From Aliicoccus sp041838435 (GTDB taxonomy: Bacteria; Bacillota; Bacilli; Staphylococcales; Salinicoccaceae), in contig JBGYPO010000045.1 in assembly GCA_041838435.1 (NCBI GenBank), forward strand, positions 1 to 18,588: a stretch of 18,588 bases of DNA, given 5' to 3'. Below, in pieces: positions 15,227-18,588 of the stretch. Within the stretch, counting starts at the first letter, position 1, and every line of letters starts with the position of its first letter. The translations under genes and the position numbers were made by a program. The notes under the pieces are model-generated. The model searched no databases. It was not told the DNA's origin and saw only the letters and a program-made list of their open reading frames with translations.

Positions 15227-15258
15227 TACAGTCGGTAGATACATGCAGGGGTGAAGCG

Positions 15259-15675
15259 ATGAAAATATCAACGAGAGGTCGATATGGACTCTACTTTATG
15301 ATGAGTCTGGCTGAGAATTATGGGTTTCGCAAGAAAAGCGTGCGTGCAATTGCTGAAGAAAGGGATATAAGTGATTTGTATCTCGAACAGATTGTCGCAG
15401 TTTTAAGAAAAGAAAATTTAGTTAAGTCTACACGTGGTGCACATGGTGGTTATGAACTCATTAAACCGCCGGGCGAGATTTATGTCGGTCAAATATTACA
15501 CTGCCTAGAAAATAACATCCTTGCTGTTGAATCCGACCAAAAAGATCGGCCACCAGAAAAATACTTATGGTCACGCTTGCGCGATGCGCTGAAAGACGTG
15601 ATTGACCATACAACGCTAGAAGATTTGTTAAAGCATGATATACAAGTCAACGATGAGTATATGTTTTATATTTAA
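15259..15675 (+). CDS. cymR: Rrf2-family repressor CymR (cysteine metabolism)
   Basis: 138 residues. The N-terminus MKISTRGRYGLYFM begins the winged-helix domain, with SDLYLEQIVAVLRKENLVKSTRGAHGGYEL (about 38-66) as the recognition helix and wing, then a helical dimer domain and the ending EYMFYI that staphylococcal CymR also shows. It lacks the three-cysteine cluster motif of IscR/NsrR; the only Cys is C82. CymR, in complex with CysK, represses sulfur-uptake and cysteine-synthesis genes in Bacillus and Staphylococcus. Start ATG follows GGGGTGAAG. Position next to rarA agrees with S. aureus. The redox-active Cys25 reported for S. aureus CymR is a Lys here. Confidence 0.88.
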   Translation: MKISTRGRYGLYFMMSLAENYGFRKKSVRAIAEERDISDLYLEQIVAVLRKENLVKSTRGAHGGYELIKPPGEIYVGQILHCLENNILAVESDQKDRPPEKYLWSRLRDALKDVIDHTTLEDLLKHDIQVNDEYMFYI

Positions 15676-15679
15676 AGCT

Positions 15680-15708
15680 GAGCATCCTTATTAGAGTGTT
15701 CTTTTTTT
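15680..15708 (+). terminator. Probable terminator after cymR
   Basis: GAGCATCC (15680-15687) pairs with GAGTGTTC (15694-15701) through wobbles and one mismatch, followed by seven T. It is weaker than the others in the window. Confidence 0.6.
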
Positions 15709-15713
15709 GTTAA

Positions 15714-16017
15714 AACGAGAATGCTCGCTGTACTCGATAGGCCTGTTATCTGCTCAACGAGAGCGTTCGCTGACTCGATAAGCGGGTAATCTGCTCAACG
15801 AGGGGGCTCGCTGACTTGATAGGCCTGTTATCTGCTCAACGAGGGTGCTCGCTGACTCGATAGGCCTATTATCTGCTCAACGAGAATGCTCGCTGACTCG
15901 ATAAGCGGGTTATCAGCTCAACGAGAATGCTCGCTGACTCGATAGGCGTGTTATCTACTCAACGAGAGCGCTCGTTGACTCGATAGGCGTGTTATCTACT
16001 CAACGAGAGCGCCCGCC
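15714..16017. repeat. Tandem array 2: seven 41-bp units (the first 42 bp) plus a partial unit
   Basis: Units start at 15714 (42 bp, one extra T), 15756, 15797, 15838, 15879, 15920 and 15961, with a 16-nt partial copy at 16002. Each opens AACGAG-N4-CTCG (or a near copy), continues CTGACTCGATA and ends TATCTGCTC or a variant. The four-base segment between CGAG and CTCG varies freely (AATG, AGCG, GGGG, GGTG) while the two arms are mostly kept, so a small hairpin is maintained. A second variable patch, AGGCCTG / AGCGGGT / AGGCGTG, lies between GATA and TATC. It is non-coding (period not divisible by three) and lies in the convergent spacer between cymR and the UbiB-like gene. No other element is seen in this gap apart from the flanking terminators. 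Confidence 0.95.
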
Positions 16018-16031
16018 AAGAAGTCGAACAT

Positions 16032-16061
16032 AAAAACTACACACCATGTTGGTGTGCAGTT
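16032..16061 (-). terminator. Terminator of the UbiB/LLM transcript
   Basis: On the minus strand AACTGCACACC (16061-16051) pairs with GGTGTGTAGTT (16045-16035) with one G-U pair, followed by a short T run. Confidence 0.75.
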
Positions 16062-16078
16062 CTCACATAACAACCCAA

Positions 16079-17764
16079 TCAAAATCGACCTGATTTAAAG
16101 ATAGATAAAAACATACCGATAAATAAGATAATCGCAATTACGGTACCTATCTCAATAATGGGGACATTCCAGATGATTGTATCTTGTCCACTGAGTGCAG
16201 AGCTGACGATAAGTCCAACCATGATAATGCTAAATGAGAGTAAAATAATACTAAATGATAGCCGGTTTGCGAGTTTGTCAAATCGACTGAGCATTTTATC
16301 GGCTGTATCAATTTCCAGATTCACTGGCAGCTTACGATTTTTCAGTCCTTTAGTGAATTCATGAATATTGTGAGTAAGGTCTTCAATGTTGTCGCTGACC
16401 TGGTACAACCGTCTAAACGCCGTTGACTTGAGATATTCTGGATGCAGACGCTCCTTTATCAAAGCTTTTCCAAATGGTTCTGCGACGTCAACGATGCTAA
16501 ATTCCGGGTCTAACCGTGTGACAATCGTTTCCATAGTAAGAATTGTTTTACCCAAGATCGTAAAGTCTGATGGGAAAATAATCTTATGCTTATGTGCAAT
16601 ATTAAACAGTTCCTGCACCGCTTCTCCCAAATTCATTTGAGATAGTGGAATTTCATAATACTTATCCTTCAGCTGCTCAGCATCTTTTCTAAGATCACTA
16701 AGATTCACTGTGTCAGGGATAACACCCATCTTCGTAATCGCACGAACGACACCGTCGACATCTTGTCTCATTAAAGATATAACAAGGAAGCCAAAGTGTC
16801 CTTTCATATCCTGCCCGAGTCTGCCTACCATTCCGAAATCGATAAATGCAATCGTTTCGTCAGGTAACACTTTAATATTACCTGGGTGGGGATCTCCATG
16901 GAAAAAGCCTTCAATTAATATTTGATGGAATAGTGCTTTTGTCAGTGTATCGGCAAGGTCGGTCATGTCATAATTTTCCTGGCGTAAACGCTCGTGGTCC
17001 CCAATACTGATGCCGTCAATGTATTCCATGATTAATACATTTTTTGTTGTGAGCTCCCAAATTACATCCGGTACTTTAACGTTGTCCGCTTCAAGAAATT
17101 GCTTTCTAATCTTATCTTGGTTGCGCGCTTCGACTGTGTAATCAAGCTCATCAATAATTGCTTTAGAAAACTCTTCTATAATAGTCGTTACTTGAAAGTG
17201 TGTACCAATCTCAAGTCGATGATCGGCAAGTGTTGCAATGTGATTTAAAATTTCTAAATCGTTGCGAATCGTACGTTCAATGTTAGGCCGCTGAACTTTC
17301 ACCGCAACGCGTTGACCAGTTCTCAAAGTAGCAGAATGCACCTGACCGATGGATGCAGAACCGATTGGTATTTCATCAAACTCTAGAAATATTTCTTCAA
17401 GTTTGGCACCGAGGGATGCTTCAATAGATAACTTCACTGTGTCAAACTCAAGTGGACGCGCATCTGACTGTAGTTTTTCGAGCTCAGCCACTATGTCCGG
17501 CGGAAGAATATCCGGCCTGGTACTTGCCATTTGACCAAGTTTTGTAAAGGTTGGTCCAAGTGATTCAAGGAGCATACGGACGCGTTCTCCCCGCGAGTGT
17601 TCTGTCGGCTGTGCTTCCTGCTTACGCATGACGAGCCGCTTCGGAAGGGAAATCACTTCATCTAAACCAATTTGTTCTATGATAAAACCAAAGCCTGACT
17701 TAGAAAAAGCGACTGCTATTTCACGATAACGATTAATATATTGTAGACGCCTTTCAAATAACAT
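16079..17764 (-). CDS. ABC1/UbiB (AarF) family atypical kinase
   Basis: 561 residues, typical for the bacterial family. Hallmarks in order: KLGQ at 75-78 (the KxGQ motif of the N-terminal extension), SASIGQVH at 136-143 (the Ala-rich loop in place of the glycine loop), the ATP-site Lys near 156 in VAVKVQRP, DELDYTVEA around 205-213, HGDPHPGN at 289-296 and IDFG at 308-311. Two membrane helices end the protein (about 503-530 and 537-557). Relatives support ubiquinone synthesis in proteobacteria and act as ATPases/kinases on membrane lipids; in a menaquinone-using Firmicute the role is unknown. Start ATG follows GGGAGGG. The flavin monooxygenase gene lies 21 nt upstream on the same strand, so the two are probably cotranscribed. 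Confidence 0.92.
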   Translation of the reverse strand: MLFERRLQYINRYREIAVAFSKSGFGFIIEQIGLDEVISLPKRLVMRKQEAQPTEHSRGERVRMLLESLGPTFTKLGQMASTRPDILPPDIVAELEKLQSDARPLEFDTVKLSIEASLGAKLEEIFLEFDEIPIGSASIGQVHSATLRTGQRVAVKVQRPNIERTIRNDLEILNHIATLADHRLEIGTHFQVTTIIEEFSKAIIDELDYTVEARNQDKIRKQFLEADNVKVPDVIWELTTKNVLIMEYIDGISIGDHERLRQENYDMTDLADTLTKALFHQILIEGFFHGDPHPGNIKVLPDETIAFIDFGMVGRLGQDMKGHFGFLVISLMRQDVDGVVRAITKMGVIPDTVNLSDLRKDAEQLKDKYYEIPLSQMNLGEAVQELFNIAHKHKIIFPSDFTILGKTILTMETIVTRLDPEFSIVDVAEPFGKALIKERLHPEYLKSTAFRRLYQVSDNIEDLTHNIHEFTKGLKNRKLPVNLEIDTADKMLSRFDKLANRLSFSIILLSFSIIMVGLIVSSALSGQDTIIWNVPIIEIGTVIAIILFIGMFLSIFKSGRF

Positions 17765-17785
17765 TGTTTTCCCTCCCGATATTAT

Positions 17786-18588
17786 TTATTGTGTATTGAT
17801 ATCATCTACTATTTTAGCAAATAAATCATAAGATTGTTTTAATTTATCCATATCATAAATGTATGAGACTGCCATAATTTCATTGACAGGATACTGATTT
17901 AAAAATGTACGCAACTGATCTGTACCGCTCGCTTCATCTCCAGAAATCGCAAGTGGAAACCTGCCTTCCACCATTGAGCGCTCATAAGGTGACCATAATG
18001 CATCCATATCTTCAACAGGCGGTTGTAATTTGTTTCTACCATTACGAATAACATTTAAAACAAATTGTTTCATTGTCGAAGATAAAAATTCAGCCGCTTC
18101 ATTTGATTCTGCCAAAATAACATTTAAACAAGCAATCGTGTACGGTTCAGATAACTGCTTACTTGGTACAAATTCTTTGTAATAAATCTCAAACGCATCT
18201 TTCATCTGCCCGGGTGCGAAGTGTGCAGCAAATGCATAGGGTAATCCAAGGCGGGCCGCAACATACGCAGAGTCTGTACTTGAACCGAGCACATATAAAG
18301 GTATTTCTGTACCTTGACCTGGGTATGCAACGACACCGTCATGATCATCCTTAAGATAATCTCTTAACTGTTCGATTTCCTGTTCAAAATTAAATACGCC
18401 ATCATGGATGTTTCTGCGAATTGCGCGTGCTGTTTTCATATCTGTACCTGGTGCACGACCAAGCCCGATGTCAACGCGCGTACCATACAATGCCTGGAGC
18501 GTTCCCATTTCTTCAGCCACAATGAGTGGGGAGTGGTTAGGTAACATCACACCGCCTGAACCAACACGTATCTTTTCAGTGTTTGCAA
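17786..18588 (-). CDS. Luciferase-like (LLM class) flavin-dependent monooxygenase, N-terminus beyond the window
   Basis: The frame stays open to the right edge; an internal GTG at 18550 is not the true start, because the preceding in-frame residues (ANTEKIRVGSGG) continue the conserved family block VGSGGVMLPNHSPL. About 266 residues are visible of a family that usually has about 330. Further family signs are DIGLGRAPG soon after the start of the visible part and the YVLGSSTDSAYVAARLGLPYAFAAHF segment in the middle of the TIM barrel. These enzymes use reduced FMN from a partner reductase to oxidise small organic molecules; the substrate cannot be told. It is the upstream gene of the pair with the UbiB-like kinase. 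No membrane segment or signal peptide is seen. Confidence 0.9.
   Translation of the reverse strand, partial: ANTEKIRVGSGGVMLPNHSPLIVAEEMGTLQALYGTRVDIGLGRAPGTDMKTARAIRRNIHDGVFNFEQEIEQLRDYLKDDHDGVVAYPGQGTEIPLYVLGSSTDSAYVAARLGLPYAFAAHFAPGQMKDAFEIYYKEFVPSKQLSEPYTIACLNVILAESNEAAEFLSSTMKQFVLNVIRNGRNKLQPPVEDMDALWSPYERSMVEGRFPLAISGDEASGTDQLRTFLNQYPVNEIMAVSYIYDMDKLKQSYDLFAKIVDDINTQ

Noticed and set aside
15714..16017. Coding repeat protein or staphylococcal STAR element in array 2
   Set aside because: The unit length is not a multiple of three and no frame stays open. The sequence lacks the GC-rich core I associate with STAR repeats.

Overview
This window looks like chromosome from a member of the Staphylococcaceae (low-GC Firmicutes). 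The evidence is the gene run recJ-apt-relA-dtd-lytH-hisS-aspS, followed later by 6S RNA-tcdA-rarA-cymR. As I remember it, this is the order in Staphylococcus aureus, and many proteins are close in length and motifs to the staphylococcal ones. Two things argue for a genus outside Staphylococcus proper, such as Macrococcus, Jeotgalicoccus or Salinicoccus: a ba3-type (B-family) heme-copper oxidase and a Bacillus-type Fnr regulator. The genus call is inference only.

Layout. Positions 1-5077 (+ strand) hold the 3' end of recJ, then apt, a terminator, and a relA-dtd-lytH group (stringent response, tRNA proofreading, cell-wall amidase). Positions 5078-8382 hold a hisS-aspS operon with its own promoter and a T-box leader that reads uncharged tRNA. 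Positions 8383-12791 hold an apparent insert relative to S. aureus order: a FrnE-like DsbA-family protein, a 41-bp tandem repeat array, a three-gene oxidase operon on the minus strand (subunits 2A, II and I), and a divergent fnr gene. Subunit 2A is a 59-residue protein. Positions 12792-13097 hold 6S RNA and its terminator. Then come tcdA (+), rarA (-) and cymR (+). Positions 15676-16078 hold a second, unrelated array with the same 41-bp period. The window ends with a minus-strand UbiB/AarF-type kinase and a luciferase-like flavin monooxygenase cut by the right edge.

How the genes work together. The most informative piece is the oxidase/fnr divergon. The Fnr protein carries a C-terminal C-x2-C-x4-C cluster motif and a CRP-like recognition helix (R-E-x3-R). 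A single GTGA-N6-TCAC box lies in the divergent promoter region. It is centred at about -41.5 of a predicted oxidase promoter (class II activation geometry) and over the -35 region of the predicted fnr promoter. This suggests oxygen-controlled activation of a high-affinity terminal oxidase with fnr autoregulation. The hisS-aspS T-box shows an overlapping GACAC specifier that could read both tRNA-Asp (GAC) and tRNA-His (CAC). Both repeat arrays sit in convergent intergenic spacers where the layout leaves the familiar staphylococcal order.
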